Below, piece after piece: positions 36,301 to 43,840 of a stretch of DNA of 64,000 nucleotides. A model generated the notes under the pieces. It worked only from the letters and a program-made list of their open reading frames with translations, was not told the DNA's origin and did no database searches. The translations under genes were made by a program, and so were the position numbers. The stretch is from the IMG/VR virus record IMGVR_UViG_3300020205_002210, positions 1-64,000 of that record. One strand, written 5' to 3'. The stretch comes from a virus. The number at the start of each line of letters is the position of its first letter. The first letter of the stretch is position 1.

Positions 36301-37421
36301 ACTCGGCTTTCTTACATGCTAATGCGGCTTTTGCGGCCGCGAATGCCACTGGAGGTAGTGGAACATTATTAATACAAACCGACAACTTCACATCAAACGG
36401 TAATACAACAACCTACACTTTAGGTATAACACCGGCATCTGAAGCTCATGTAACGGTTGGTGTTGATGGTTTAACACAATTTCGTAATACATATAATATT
36501 GTTGGTAATATAATAACTTTTGATTCCGTGTTTGAGAACGGAGCAAATTTAGAAATTACCACATTGTCTGGTGCTGGCATTACAGTATTGGAATCTGCAA
36601 ACAATACCAACGCAGCATTTATACATGCTAATGCTGCCTTTGCAGTTGCCAATTCTGGTTCAGGTGCAGCATCAGCTGGGTTATATGCCAATGCTGCATT
36701 CTTGCAAGCGAATACGGCAACCACCAATGCTGCTGGAGCAAGTTTGTATGCCAATGCTGCATTCATACAAGCTAATGCAGCATTCACAGCAGCCAATAAT
36801 GCTGTTGATACTTGGGTAAGAGATGCTGCTAATGCTGCCAGTTCTTACGCTAACTCCGCTTTTCTTGCTGCAAATACAGCCGACTCAAAAGCAGTAACAG
36901 CTGGTTCATATGCTAACTCATCATACACACAAGCCAATACCGCTACAACCAATGCATCAATAGCCGATGGTAAGGCAGTAACTGCTGGTTCATATGCTAA
37001 TGCAGCATTTTTGCAAGCCAATGCGGCCTTCACTGCTGCTAATAATTCTACAGACACTTGGGTCCGAGGTGCTGCTAATGCAGCCAGTTCTTACGCGAAC
37101 TCTGCATATACTCAGGCCAATACTGCTACAATAAATGCATTAGCTGCATCCACTTATGCTAACTCGGCATACGCTAAGGCCAACTCAATTTCTTCCGGGA
37201 TTACATTTACAGCCAACTCTGGTGTTCCTGTTTATGCAAATGTTGGTGACCAGTGGTGGTCAACCACCGATGATATACTCTATGAATATATAAATGATGG
37301 TACTTCAAATGTTTGGGTTGATATGTCATCTTCTGCCATAACAAGTACATCTGTTGCTTCATCTTCATCTTCAATAAATAATGCAAGGACTATCATTAAT
37401 GCATATGTCTTTGGATCTTAA
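33312..37421 (+). CDS. Very long YANAAF-repeat tail fibre (cassette A)
   Basis: 1369 residues, dominated by 'YANAAFIQANTA', 'AASSYANSAYTQANTATTNA' and 'AANNAVDTWVRDAANAASSY' repeats predicted to form a trimeric coiled shaft. Four copies of a beta-domain of about 70 residues (VDNFTSNGNTTTYTL, then 'VGVDGLTQFRNTY', 'GNIITFDSVFENGANLEITT') interrupt the shaft at about 48-118, 290-363, 555-630 and 1013-1090. A further domain of about 90 residues at 797-883 (DIVVTGNLTIQGQQTYANTQ onward) is nearly identical to one in the 43841 fibre. The C-terminus is Ser-rich and ends NAYVFGS. Confidence 0.85.
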   Translation: MKFSYIGNQENKDVRIAGSYANSAFSHANAAFLAANTSGGGSVSVGTIAITVDNFTSNGNTTTYTLSTTPTAEQYVTVGVDGLTQFRNTYNTSGNIITFDSVFENGANIEVTTITSAIAVETSANTTNAAFAVANSAAQYANAAFVQANAAFAVANSGSGAASAGLYANAAFIQANTAIDNAASASLYANAAFLAANNAVDTWVRDAANAASSYANSAYTQANTATTNAATADNKAVTSGSYANASFLHANAAFAVANSGSGAASAGSYANAAFIQANSAYELANAVAGGGTLLIQTDNFTANGNTTTFGLSVVPVSEAYVTVGLNGLTQFRNTYTITGNIITFDSVFENGSNLEITTISGAGITVLASANNTNAAFLQANAAFLAANNAIDTWVRGAANSAGQYANSAYTQANTATTNASTADGKAVTAGSYANAAFLQANTATNDAASASLYANAAFLAANNAVDTWVRDAANAAGSYANSAYTQANTATTNASIADGKAVTSGVYANSAFLHANAAFAIANSGSGAASAGTYANAAFIQANSSYELANTIASGGTLYINVDNFTSNGNTTTYTLGVTPVTESHVTVGVDGLVQFRNTYSVVGNIITFDSVFENGANLEITTLSGTGITVLNSANNTNAAFLQSNAAFIHANAAFAVANSGSGAASAGSYANAAFIQANTAISNAASASLYANAAFIQANAAFTAANNAVDTWVRDAANAASSYANSAYTQANTATTNAATADNKAVTSGSYANAAFSQANTATTNAATADDKAVTVGSYANSAFTRANNSLNITTGGTVTGDIVVTGNLTIQGQQTYANTQTVLIADNIITLNAAIDQASAPAFNAGIEVDRGSSANTSLLWNESTDKWVATNDGTNYFNLASDAAESYANSAYTQANTATTNAATADGKAVTSGLYANAAFIQANTAIDNAASASLYANAAFLKANNATDTWVRDAANAASSYANSAYSQANTATTNAATADNKAVTSGTYANSAFLHANAAFAAANATGGSGTLLIQTDNFTSNGNTTTYTLGITPASEAHVTVGVDGLTQFRNTYNIVGNIITFDSVFENGANLEITTLSGAGITVLESANNTNAAFIHANAAFAVANSGSGAASAGLYANAAFLQANTATTNAAGASLYANAAFIQANAAFTAANNAVDTWVRDAANAASSYANSAFLAANTADSKAVTAGSYANSSYTQANTATTNASIADGKAVTAGSYANAAFLQANAAFTAANNSTDTWVRGAANAASSYANSAYTQANTATINALAASTYANSAYAKANSISSGITFTANSGVPVYANVGDQWWSTTDDILYEYINDGTSNVWVDMSSSAITSTSVASSSSSINNARTIINAYVFGS
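33455..36590 (+). repeat. Four dispersed copies of a 210-bp fibre domain
   Basis: Copies begin near 33455, 34180, 34976 and 36350. Each contains GACAA(C/T)TT(T/C)AC...AA(C/T)GG and, about 100 nt later, ATTTCG(T/C)AA(T/C)AC(A)CAT. They are separated by 0.7-1.4 kb of Ala/Asn-rich repeats, so unequal recombination could change fibre length in whole-domain steps. Confidence 0.7.
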
Positions 37422-37430
37422 GGAATAAAC

Positions 37431-37787
37431 ATGGCATTAAATCTAGCCAATACAATAACAATAACGGCCAAAACGGCACTGGTTAATGTTACAACTGTTT
37501 CCGCAAATGTACTAAGTAACGCAACAAGTAGTGGACAGATTCACAAAATTAACACTATCATGTTTAATAATTATGGTGTTACGAATATCACTGCAAATCT
37601 TACAATTAATCGCAGCGCTGTTGGTGATTTTTATGTTGCTAGACTCATAACAGTTCCAGCTAGTTCTATTTTAACTGTTATTGCCAAAGACAATGCAATT
37701 TATTTGGAAGAAGGTGACACACTACAAGCACATGGTTCTGCAAATTCATCAATGCATTTGATCGTTGGTCACGAACTACTGAGTTAA
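37431..37787 (+). CDS. Beta-sandwich fibre-connector protein, family member 2
   Basis: 118 residues: 'TTVSANVLSNATSSGQIHKI', 'NTIMFNNYGVTNITANLTIN', 'ARLITVPASSILTVIAKDNA', 'IYLEEGDTLQAHGSANSSMH' and 'LIVGHELLS'. The same plan with identical spacing of 'KINTI', 'VPA-x-S', 'YLEEG' and 'S/G-E' is seen at 39894 and 42035. It lies between the 1369-residue fibre and a glycine-rich adhesin, each boundary being under 12 nt. It is probably expressed in fixed ratio with the adhesin. Confidence 0.7.
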   Translation: MALNLANTITITAKTALVNVTTVSANVLSNATSSGQIHKINTIMFNNYGVTNITANLTINRSAVGDFYVARLITVPASSILTVIAKDNAIYLEEGDTLQAHGSANSSMHLIVGHELLS

Positions 37788-37788
37788 C

Positions 37789-38820
37789 ATGAGAACAAGA
37801 TCAAATTATGGTGTAACCGGTTCAGCAGTAACACTTTCCGCAGCAAGCACCGGTGGTTTTTTTGGTTCGGAAGATTTGCGTTTAGGTAGATTGAATAGTG
37901 TTTGGCCAGAAATATTTATTCCTGTTGTGTCGGCGGTAGAGTATCTTGTAGTAGCTGGCGGCGGCGGCGGCGGTGGATGGATAGGCGGCGGAGGCGGGGC
38001 GGGTGGATTTAAAACCGCAACAGGATTTTCAGTAAGTGCTGGAACACCTATAACTATCACGGTTGGTGCCGGCGGCGGCGCGGGCACCGGAGCTCCCGGC
38101 GGACAAGGTAACCCTGGTATAGTGGGAAGCAATTCAGTATTTTCATCTATCACTAGCTTGGGTGGAGGATATGGAGCTTCTGCGATTGGTTCATCCGGTG
38201 GTACCGGTGGCTCAGGCGGCGGCGGGGCCGATTCTGGTAGTTCATCCGTTGCCGGCGGCGGCGGATTAGGAACAGCTGGCCAAGGTAATAACGGCGGCGG
38301 CGGAATCGATGGCTCTGGCGGCGCGGCTGGTGGCGGCGGGGGAGCCGGCGCAGCAGGCTCGATTGCTGTCGCTGCTACTTATCCTTCAGGTGCTAATGGT
38401 GGTATAGGTTTACAATCTTCAATATCAGGAACATCAACATATTATGCCGGCGGCGGAGGAGGAGGTACTTTTTCTGGACCAAGCACTACCGCCGGCAACG
38501 GTGGATCAGGTGGCGGTGGTGGAGGGAGTAGCCGTACAGGTTCATCTGGCGGCACAGGAGGTATCAACGGCGGCCAAAATGGTGGAATTGGTGTAGTTGC
38601 TGGTGCTGGTGGAATTAATTCTGGTGGTGGCGGTGGCGGCGGTAACGGCGCGGGTTCTTTTGTTACTGATAATGGAGGCGCCGGCGGTTCCGGTATAGTA
38701 ATATTGCGTTATCTTGATGCATATGCAGCAGCCACATCAACCACAGGTTCACCAACAATCACAACCGCTGGTGGTTATAGGATATATAAGTTTACTAGTT
38801 CTGGTTCGATAACCTTTTAA
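37789..38820 (+). CDS. Glycine-rich receptor-binding adhesin (cassette A)
   Basis: 343 residues. Residues 1-40 hold the WP plug (GGFFGSEDLRLGRLNSVWP). 'AVEYLVVAGGGGGGGW' then opens a polyglycine-II-like domain with many GGGG loops. The end 'GSGIVILRYLD', 'TAGGYRIYKFTSSGSITF' is shared with two other adhesins here. Glycine-rich adhesins (Salmonella phage S16 gp38 type) carry specificity in loops between glycine motifs. Local GC is much higher than the surroundings because of GGC/GGT codons. It is probably the tip of the preceding fibre. Confidence 0.8.
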   Translation: MRTRSNYGVTGSAVTLSAASTGGFFGSEDLRLGRLNSVWPEIFIPVVSAVEYLVVAGGGGGGGWIGGGGGAGGFKTATGFSVSAGTPITITVGAGGGAGTGAPGGQGNPGIVGSNSVFSSITSLGGGYGASAIGSSGGTGGSGGGGADSGSSSVAGGGGLGTAGQGNNGGGGIDGSGGAAGGGGGAGAAGSIAVAATYPSGANGGIGLQSSISGTSTYYAGGGGGGTFSGPSTTAGNGGSGGGGGGSSRTGSSGGTGGINGGQNGGIGVVAGAGGINSGGGGGGGNGAGSFVTDNGGAGGSGIVILRYLDAYAAATSTTGSPTITTAGGYRIYKFTSSGSITF

Positions 38821-38829
38821 GAAAAATAG

Positions 38830-39882
38830 ATGGCTTTTCCAACAACACCAACAAACGGACAAACAGCTTCTGTCAATGGTATTACATACCAATACAGTAC
38901 AACAAAGACTGCGTGGACTGTTGTACCAAATACATTGTTGGTACAAGCTAATGCGGCTTTTATACAAGCAAATGCAGCCTTCACACAGGCTAATACTGCA
39001 ACAAATAATGCTGCTGGAGCAAGCCTTTATGCCAATGCTGCATTCTTGGCAGCCAATAATTCGACAGATACCTGGGTAAGAGGTGCTGCTAATGCTGCCA
39101 GTTCTTATGCTAACTCTGCTTATACGCAGGCAAATACAGCAACCACTAATGCATCGGTGGCCGATGATAAAGCGGTATCTTCTGGAGTTTATGCCAACGC
39201 TGCTTTTATACAAGCTAATACAGGTACAACTAATGCTGCTGGTGCAAGTCTATATGCAAACGCAGCCTTCTTACAAGCCAATACGGCAACCAATAACGCT
39301 GCTGGAGCAAGTTTATATGCTAATGCTTCCTTTCTGCAAGCCAATACTGCTGCGACAAATGCAATAAGTGCTGGGCTATATGCTAATGCAGCATTCTTAG
39401 CAGCTAACAATGCAGTAGATACATGGGTTCGTGATGCTGCTAATGCAGCCAGTTCGTATGCGAACTCAGCATACACGCAGGCAAATACAGCAACAACGAA
39501 TGCTGCTACAGCTGACGGCAAAGCAGTAACATCTGGTTCATATGCAAACTCTGCATTCTTACATGCTAATGCTGCCTTTGAGGCAGCCAACACAGGTGGT
39601 GGTACACCAGTTAGTGTAACGACCAACAAGTTTACTGCGAATGGTTCAACAAGTACATTTAATTTAACTGTAACACCAGATAATGAAAATCTAGTTACTG
39701 CCGTTGTTGATGGTATTGTTCAACTTAGAGATACATATATACTATCAGGCAGCACCATTCAATTCGATTCAACAATTTATGCCAACGCAAATGTTGAAAT
39801 AACCACAATTAGTGGTGGTGGTGGAGGAGGCGGAGGTGCATCTTTTGGTCTAGGTTTAATAACATCTTTAATATTCAGATAA
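38830..39882 (+). CDS. YANAAF-repeat tail fibre (cassette B)
   Basis: 350 residues. The N-terminus (FPTTPTNGQTASVNGITYQY, then 'STTKTAWTVV') is a small beta-domain common at the start of phage fibre proteins. Residues 40-250 are YANAAFLQANTATNNAAGAS-type repeats. A beta-domain (TTNKFTANGSTSTFNLTVTP onward) like those in cassette A follows. A Gly8 run and the hydrophobic end LGLITSLIFR close the protein. It is followed 11 nt later by its beta-sandwich partner. Confidence 0.8.
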   Translation: MAFPTTPTNGQTASVNGITYQYSTTKTAWTVVPNTLLVQANAAFIQANAAFTQANTATNNAAGASLYANAAFLAANNSTDTWVRGAANAASSYANSAYTQANTATTNASVADDKAVSSGVYANAAFIQANTGTTNAAGASLYANAAFLQANTATNNAAGASLYANASFLQANTAATNAISAGLYANAAFLAANNAVDTWVRDAANAASSYANSAYTQANTATTNAATADGKAVTSGSYANSAFLHANAAFEAANTGGGTPVSVTTNKFTANGSTSTFNLTVTPDNENLVTAVVDGIVQLRDTYILSGSTIQFDSTIYANANVEITTISGGGGGGGGASFGLGLITSLIFR

Positions 39883-39893
39883 ACGGATAAAAA

Positions 39894-40250
39894 ATGGCAA
39901 ATCCAAATTTATACACTGCAACAACGATAACTGCTAATACATTGACTGCAGCATTAACGACAACATCAACCACACAAATATTGGCCGGTTCTGCAAATCA
40001 GGTTAGAAAAATAAATACGATTATCATTGCAAACATTAACGGTGTTAACTCTGCTAGTTGCAACGTAAGTTATTTTGATGGTACTAATGATCGTGCATTT
40101 GCCAGCCAAGTTTCTATTCCAGCAGGCGCATCTGTGGTTTTAATTGATAGAAACAGTGGTTTCTATATCACAGAAGGCCAAGAAATTAGGGGTGGAGCAA
40201 GTTTAAATAGTTATTTGACTGCGCTTGTAAGTTATGAAACACTTGGTTAA
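39894..40250 (+). CDS. Beta-sandwich fibre-connector protein, family member 3
   Basis: 118 residues, the same length as the member at 37431. Conserved positions include 'TTSTTQILAGSANQVRKINT', 'SCNVSYFDGTNDRAFASQVS', 'IPAGASVVLIDRNSGFYITE' and 'LVSYETLG'. It sits between the cassette B fibre and a seven-bladed propeller adhesin, so this partner type is not restricted to glycine-rich adhesins. Confidence 0.7.
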   Translation: MANPNLYTATTITANTLTAALTTTSTTQILAGSANQVRKINTIIIANINGVNSASCNVSYFDGTNDRAFASQVSIPAGASVVLIDRNSGFYITEGQEIRGGASLNSYLTALVSYETLG

Positions 40251-40259
40251 AGGTAAAAA

Positions 40260-41411
40260 ATGCCTAGAATAAATGGCGGAATTATTGGTAAATCAAATAG
40301 ACCCGAATTTTATAAATCTGGAGGCATCTGGACATTATCGGATGTTGAGTTATCAAGACGCATTGGACAGTGGCCGTTAGCTATTGGTAATATTTCTATT
40401 GGTGTAGCGCAAGGCACATCACCATATATACAAATATATCCATGGACCACCGGTACAGGATTTGGCGCTAAGTATGCGGATCCAGCTACATTACCCACTG
40501 GTGTTGGGAATGGAATAGATTTCAGTCCTAGTGGATCAGATGTTGGTGTTGCTCATACTACTACACCTTTTGTCTCTATATATCCATGGAGTAGTATTGG
40601 ATTTGGTACCAAGTATGCTAACCCAGTTACATTGCCGTCGAGCGCTGGCCAAGGAATAAATTTCAGTCCTAGTGGATCGGATGTTGGTGTTGCTCATACT
40701 ACTACACCTTTTGTGGCTATATATCCGTGGACCACTGGTACAGGATTTGGTACCAAGTATGCTAACCCATCTACATTGCCCGCCAGTCACGGCCAAGGAA
40801 TAAATTTCAGTCCTAGTGGAACAGATGTTGGTGTTGCACATCAGAGTTCACCTTATGTCTCCATATATCCATGGACCACTGGTACAGGATTTGGTACCAA
40901 GTATGCTAACCCAGCTACATTGCCGCCGAACAATGGCAATGCCGTGAATTTCAGTCCTAGTGGAACAGATGTAGGTATTGCCAATTCAACCACGACACCT
41001 TATGTCGGCATATATCCATGGACCACTGGTACAGGATTTGGTACGAGGTATGCTAACCCAGGTACATCACCTGGTGATAGCGTAAATGGAATTAATTTCA
41101 GTCCTAGTGGATTAGATGTGGCTTTGGCCGGCGCCGCAAGCCCATATTTATTTTTATATCCATGGACCACCGGTACAGGATTTGGTACCAAGTATGCTAA
41201 CCCAGCTACACTACCCTCCGGAGCAACCGGATACGATGTATCTTTCAGTCCTTATGGAAATGATATTGCATATGTAAATGGAACAGTAACACCAAGTATA
41301 TCCGTATATCCATGGATTTCGGGTACAGGATTTGGCACCAAGTATGCTAATCCGAACATTGCCACTTCTAGCACAGTGAACTCGGTGTCTTTTGCTGCGC
41401 TTGCAGCTTAA
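40260..41411 (+). CDS. Seven-bladed beta-propeller adhesin (cassette B)
   Basis: 383 residues. Residues 21-39 are the WP plug (GGIWTLSDVELSRRIGQWP). Then come exactly seven repeats of about 45 residues with consensus FSPSGSDVGVAHTTTPFVSI, 'YPWTTGTGFGTKYANPATLP'. The first repeat lacks the FSPSG strand and a last 'SVSFAALAA' strand could close the ring with it, as in WD40 folds. The D-V-G/S-I-Y-P-W pattern resembles WD40 blades. Propellers often bind sugars or proteins, so a host receptor tip is likely. A terminal Ala-rich tail ends the gene. Confidence 0.8.
   Translation: MPRINGGIIGKSNRPEFYKSGGIWTLSDVELSRRIGQWPLAIGNISIGVAQGTSPYIQIYPWTTGTGFGAKYADPATLPTGVGNGIDFSPSGSDVGVAHTTTPFVSIYPWSSIGFGTKYANPVTLPSSAGQGINFSPSGSDVGVAHTTTPFVAIYPWTTGTGFGTKYANPSTLPASHGQGINFSPSGTDVGVAHQSSPYVSIYPWTTGTGFGTKYANPATLPPNNGNAVNFSPSGTDVGIANSTTTPYVGIYPWTTGTGFGTRYANPGTSPGDSVNGINFSPSGLDVALAGAASPYLFLYPWTTGTGFGTKYANPATLPSGATGYDVSFSPYGNDIAYVNGTVTPSISVYPWISGTGFGTKYANPNIATSSTVNSVSFAALAA
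40500..41370 (+). repeat. Propeller-blade repeats (about 135-145 bp)
   Basis: Blades share near-identical DNA blocks: ATTTCAGTCCTAGTGGA and CCATGGACCACTGGTACAGG with TTTGGTACCAAGTATGCTAA. Conserved frame positions alternate with variable loops, mostly in 'GVAHTTTPF' and 'LPSSAGQGIN'. High DNA identity suggests recent blade duplication. Confidence 0.75.
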
Positions 41412-41432
41412 TTATTTAAAAAGGAAAATAAA

Positions 41433-41807
41433 ATGAGTTTTTATACTATTACGGAACAGAAAAAATTTGAAGCAATCGCAGATGCGGTTGTTGGTCGAGA
41501 AGAAGAAATTTTTAGTTACGATATAAATATCACTAACTATGAAACAATGTTGATAACACTACCAGAAGGAGAATGGCCGCAACATCTCGTTCAGTATCAG
41601 AGATCAACACTGGATCAGGTACCCGATGAATACGATCAAACAGTTTCAGACTACCAATACAGAGATAGGATCAAGAGTCTTTTAAAAACCGAAAGACTTG
41701 AAAGAAGTAAATCTTTCAAGGTTTATGAAGCACTTCTATCTCAACTTCCAGAAAACCAGAAAGAATCTTTAATTGCTGCTGCTGTACAAAAAAGATTGTC
41801 ACAGTAA
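41433..41807 (+). CDS. Small helical protein after propeller adhesin (possible assembly protein)
   Basis: 124 residues, helical, acidic/basic mixed: 'EQKKFEAIADAVVGREEEIF', 'LPEGEWPQHLVQYQRSTLDQ' and 'ERSKSFKVYEALLSQLPENQ'. There is no signal peptide or enzyme motif. The ribosome site AAAAAGGA precedes the ATG by 10 nt. It follows the cassette B adhesin as other small proteins follow cassettes C and D, which suggests a fibre assembly or chaperone role by position only. Confidence 0.6.
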   Translation: MSFYTITEQKKFEAIADAVVGREEEIFSYDINITNYETMLITLPEGEWPQHLVQYQRSTLDQVPDEYDQTVSDYQYRDRIKSLLKTERLERSKSFKVYEALLSQLPENQKESLIAAAVQKRLSQ

Positions 41808-41841
41808 TTTTGATTGACATTCTTAAAAAGAACCACATAAA

Positions 41842-42033
41842 ATGCCGACAAAGCTTTCGCCTTCAAACTTAGATGAAACCCAAAACTTTTCAGCTTTGGT
41901 TCCTTCGGTATTCCAAGCAGCAAACGCAGCCTTCTTACAAGCAAACGCAGCCTTCCTACAAGCTAACACAGGTGGTGGCGGTGGAACCAGTTCAGCTGCA
42001 GCGGCAGGTTACTCATTAATATTCGGGGGATAA
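41842..42033 (+). CDS. Minimal YANAAF fibre (cassette C)
   Basis: 63 residues. The N-terminal anchor (KLSPSNLDETQNFSALVPSV) matches the fibres at 43841 and 50830 (LDSSKDFSAFVPSAF). Two 'AAFLQAN' repeats, a Gly5 linker and a 'GYSLIFGG' end like the 'SLIFR' of cassette B follow. This is the shortest possible version of the fibre: anchor, two repeats and tail. It is followed at once by a beta-sandwich partner. It may be functional or an internally deleted fibre. Confidence 0.65.
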   Translation: MPTKLSPSNLDETQNFSALVPSVFQAANAAFLQANAAFLQANTGGGGGTSSAAAAGYSLIFGG

Positions 42034-42034
42034 C

Positions 42035-42406
42035 ATGGCAGCACCAAATTTAATCGGCGCAACAACAATCAATGGTAAAACAACCGGTGCAAACCTAACG
42101 AGCACAGCTGCAACTACAGTGTTGAATAATCCAGCAAGTTCAGGTAAGTGTTTGAAAGTGAACACAGTCAATGCTTGTAACTATGGTGCAGCAGTAGCAA
42201 ATGTAACAATAGGTTATTATACTGGTGCAAATGTGGGTGGAGTACAATTTCAAATTGCGGGAAATATTAGTGTACCTGGAAATAGTACATTAAATGTGAT
42301 TGATAAATCTAGTCAATATTATCTAGAAGAAGGTACTAGTTTAGGAGCCACTGTAGGCACAGCCAATACAATCATTGTAACTTGCAGTTATGAGGATATA
42401 AGTTAA
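42035..42406 (+). CDS. Beta-sandwich fibre-connector protein, family member 4
   Basis: 123 residues: 'STAATTVLNNPASSGKCLKV', 'NTVNACNYGAAVANVTIGYY', 'VPGNSTLNVIDKSSQYYLEE' and 'IIVTCSYEDIS'. The spacing of conserved positions matches the members at 37431 and 39894. Two cysteines are not conserved in the family. It is directly linked to the minimal fibre (one base) and the second glycine-rich adhesin (one base). Confidence 0.7.
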   Translation: MAAPNLIGATTINGKTTGANLTSTAATTVLNNPASSGKCLKVNTVNACNYGAAVANVTIGYYTGANVGGVQFQIAGNISVPGNSTLNVIDKSSQYYLEEGTSLGATVGTANTIIVTCSYEDIS

Positions 42407-42407
42407 C

Positions 42408-43397
42408 ATGGTGAAGAGATATCAAAGTGGATTAATATCTGCTAACAATTCACCAACTAATATTTCACAAACATCTGGTTTTTTTAATATTAGTCAGCAA
42501 ATGCAAGCCAAACAAGAGGGATTATGGCCACAAGCAAATAACAAAATAGACTCTTCTAGTGGCACAATTTTTACATCCACTCGACAGGTGGTATCTGGTC
42601 AAGTAATACAATATAAATATCATGCTTTTTTATCCTCTTCCACTTTTGTGACAACCGGTAATGGCGTAGTTGATATATTAGTTGTCGGCGCCGGCGGCGG
42701 TGGTGGCGGAGGTGGCGCCACGAACCAAGGTGGTGATGGCGGTTCCGGCGCCGGCGTTGTAGTAATATCTAATCGATCTATTGCATCAAATACATATACA
42801 ATTACTATTGGCGGCGGCGGATCAGGCGGAGCTCTTAGTGCGTCCGCTGGTGCAAATGGTTCAAATGGTACATTTAGTTCTGTAAGTGGAATTGTTGGAG
42901 CTAACTCAGCTGGCGGATTATTTGGCCGTGGTGGCGGCAATGGTGCGGCTTATCGAGCAGGAAATGGCGCCGGCGGCACCTGGACTGGTACCGCATCAGC
43001 AACTGCGGGTCTAACACCAGGTATTGGATTGGGAGTAGATTTTTTTAACCTAGTTGATTTGGGTGAAAACACACCGGTAAGAAATTTTAGATTTGACACG
43101 GCAAACGGACTCATATACTTTGCAAGCGGCGGCACTAGTACATGGGCATCGACCACCAGCTCCGGTGGATCACCCGGAAGTGCCCGGGGGAATGCTGCGC
43201 TTGGCGGCGGCGCAGGCTGGGTAGTGACACAAACCTTTGGTGATACCGGATTGAATGCAACGAATGATGTACGACTTCTCCGTCAAGCTGCACCAAATAT
43301 GGGTGGCGGTGGAGCTTCTGGATTTCGTGCTAGCGGATCCGCTAGCGATGGAAGTACTGGAGGTAGCGGGTTAGTTGTCATAAGATACAGAATATAA
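42408..43397 (+). CDS. Glycine-rich receptor-binding adhesin (cassette C)
   Basis: 329 residues. The WP plug is 'SGFFNISQQMQAKQEGLWP' at residues 23-41. 'GVVDILVVGAGGGGGGGGAT' opens the glycine-rich part, which has GGGGG loops, and 'GSGLVVIRYRI' ends it. The final TSSGSITF segment of the other adhesins is missing, so the protein stops earlier in the fold. Many GGCGCC/GCCGGC stretches give locally high GC. It is predicted to bind the receptor at the fibre tip. Confidence 0.78.
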   Translation: MVKRYQSGLISANNSPTNISQTSGFFNISQQMQAKQEGLWPQANNKIDSSSGTIFTSTRQVVSGQVIQYKYHAFLSSSTFVTTGNGVVDILVVGAGGGGGGGGATNQGGDGGSGAGVVVISNRSIASNTYTITIGGGGSGGALSASAGANGSNGTFSSVSGIVGANSAGGLFGRGGGNGAAYRAGNGAGGTWTGTASATAGLTPGIGLGVDFFNLVDLGENTPVRNFRFDTANGLIYFASGGTSTWASTTSSGGSPGSARGNAALGGGAGWVVTQTFGDTGLNATNDVRLLRQAAPNMGGGGASGFRASGSASDGSTGGSGLVVIRYRI

Positions 43398-43431
43398 TTT
43401 ATTTTCAATAACATTTTAAAGGAGAAATATC

Positions 43432-43794
43432 ATGTCACATTTTGCACAAATTGATGAAAACAATATAGTAACTAGAGTACTAGTAATCGAACAAGATGTT
43501 GTCGATACTGGTCTATTTGGAGAACCTAATACTTGGGTTCAAACAAGTTACAACACTTCGGGTGGCATACACCGTTTAGGTGGCACACCACTACGGAAGA
43601 ATTATGCAGGCATAGGTTACACTTATGACTCTGAAAGAGATGCATTTATTCCACCAAAACCATATGCAAGCTGGATTTTGGTTGAAGATACATGCCAATG
43701 GCAAGCACCAGTGCCAATGAATGACGATGGTAAATTTTACCAATGGAATGAAGATACATTGTCTTGGGATGAAATCGTCACTCCAACAGAATAA
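43432..43794 (+). CDS. Conserved small protein of T4-like aquatic phages (possible fibre assembly)
   Basis: 120 residues. It starts MSHFAQIDENNIVTRVLVIE, with 'WVQTSYNTSGGIHRL', 'LRKNYAGIGYTYDSERDAFI', 'PPKPYASWILVEDTCQWQAP' and 'YQWNEDTLSWDEI'. This is a common pattern in aquatic T4-like phages, usually close to fibre genes; its role is not established. The final W-x-E-x-T-x-x-W segment is echoed in the 71-residue protein at 50606. A GGAGAA ribosome site precedes the ATG. Fibre folding is a reasonable guess. Confidence 0.75.
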   Translation: MSHFAQIDENNIVTRVLVIEQDVVDTGLFGEPNTWVQTSYNTSGGIHRLGGTPLRKNYAGIGYTYDSERDAFIPPKPYASWILVEDTCQWQAPVPMNDDGKFYQWNEDTLSWDEIVTPTE

Positions 43795-43800
43795 TAAATA
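43793..43800 (+). promoter_or_regulatory. Late promoter core AATAAATA before cassette D
   Basis: AATAAATACTAG follows the stop of the small conserved protein and lies 40 nt before the ATG at 43841. It would start the transcript for cassette D. Confidence 0.55.
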
Positions 43801-43840
43801 CTAGCTTGGGTTCAATAACTTTCTAAAAGAATAAAAAGAC

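Noticed and set aside
33323-37057. Many long open frames on the minus strand and in other frames of the YANAAF fibre genes (also at 14922-15543, 25394-25903, 38749-39629)
   Set aside because: They mirror the Ala/Asn/Thr repeat coding of the real fibres, giving low-complexity translations such as ALAYEPA runs, with no ribosome sites of their own.
37960-38720. GGC/GGT-rich stretch as a possible CpG-like or foreign island
   Set aside because: High GC is explained by glycine codons of the polyglycine loops. The same pattern occurs in each glycine-rich adhesin.
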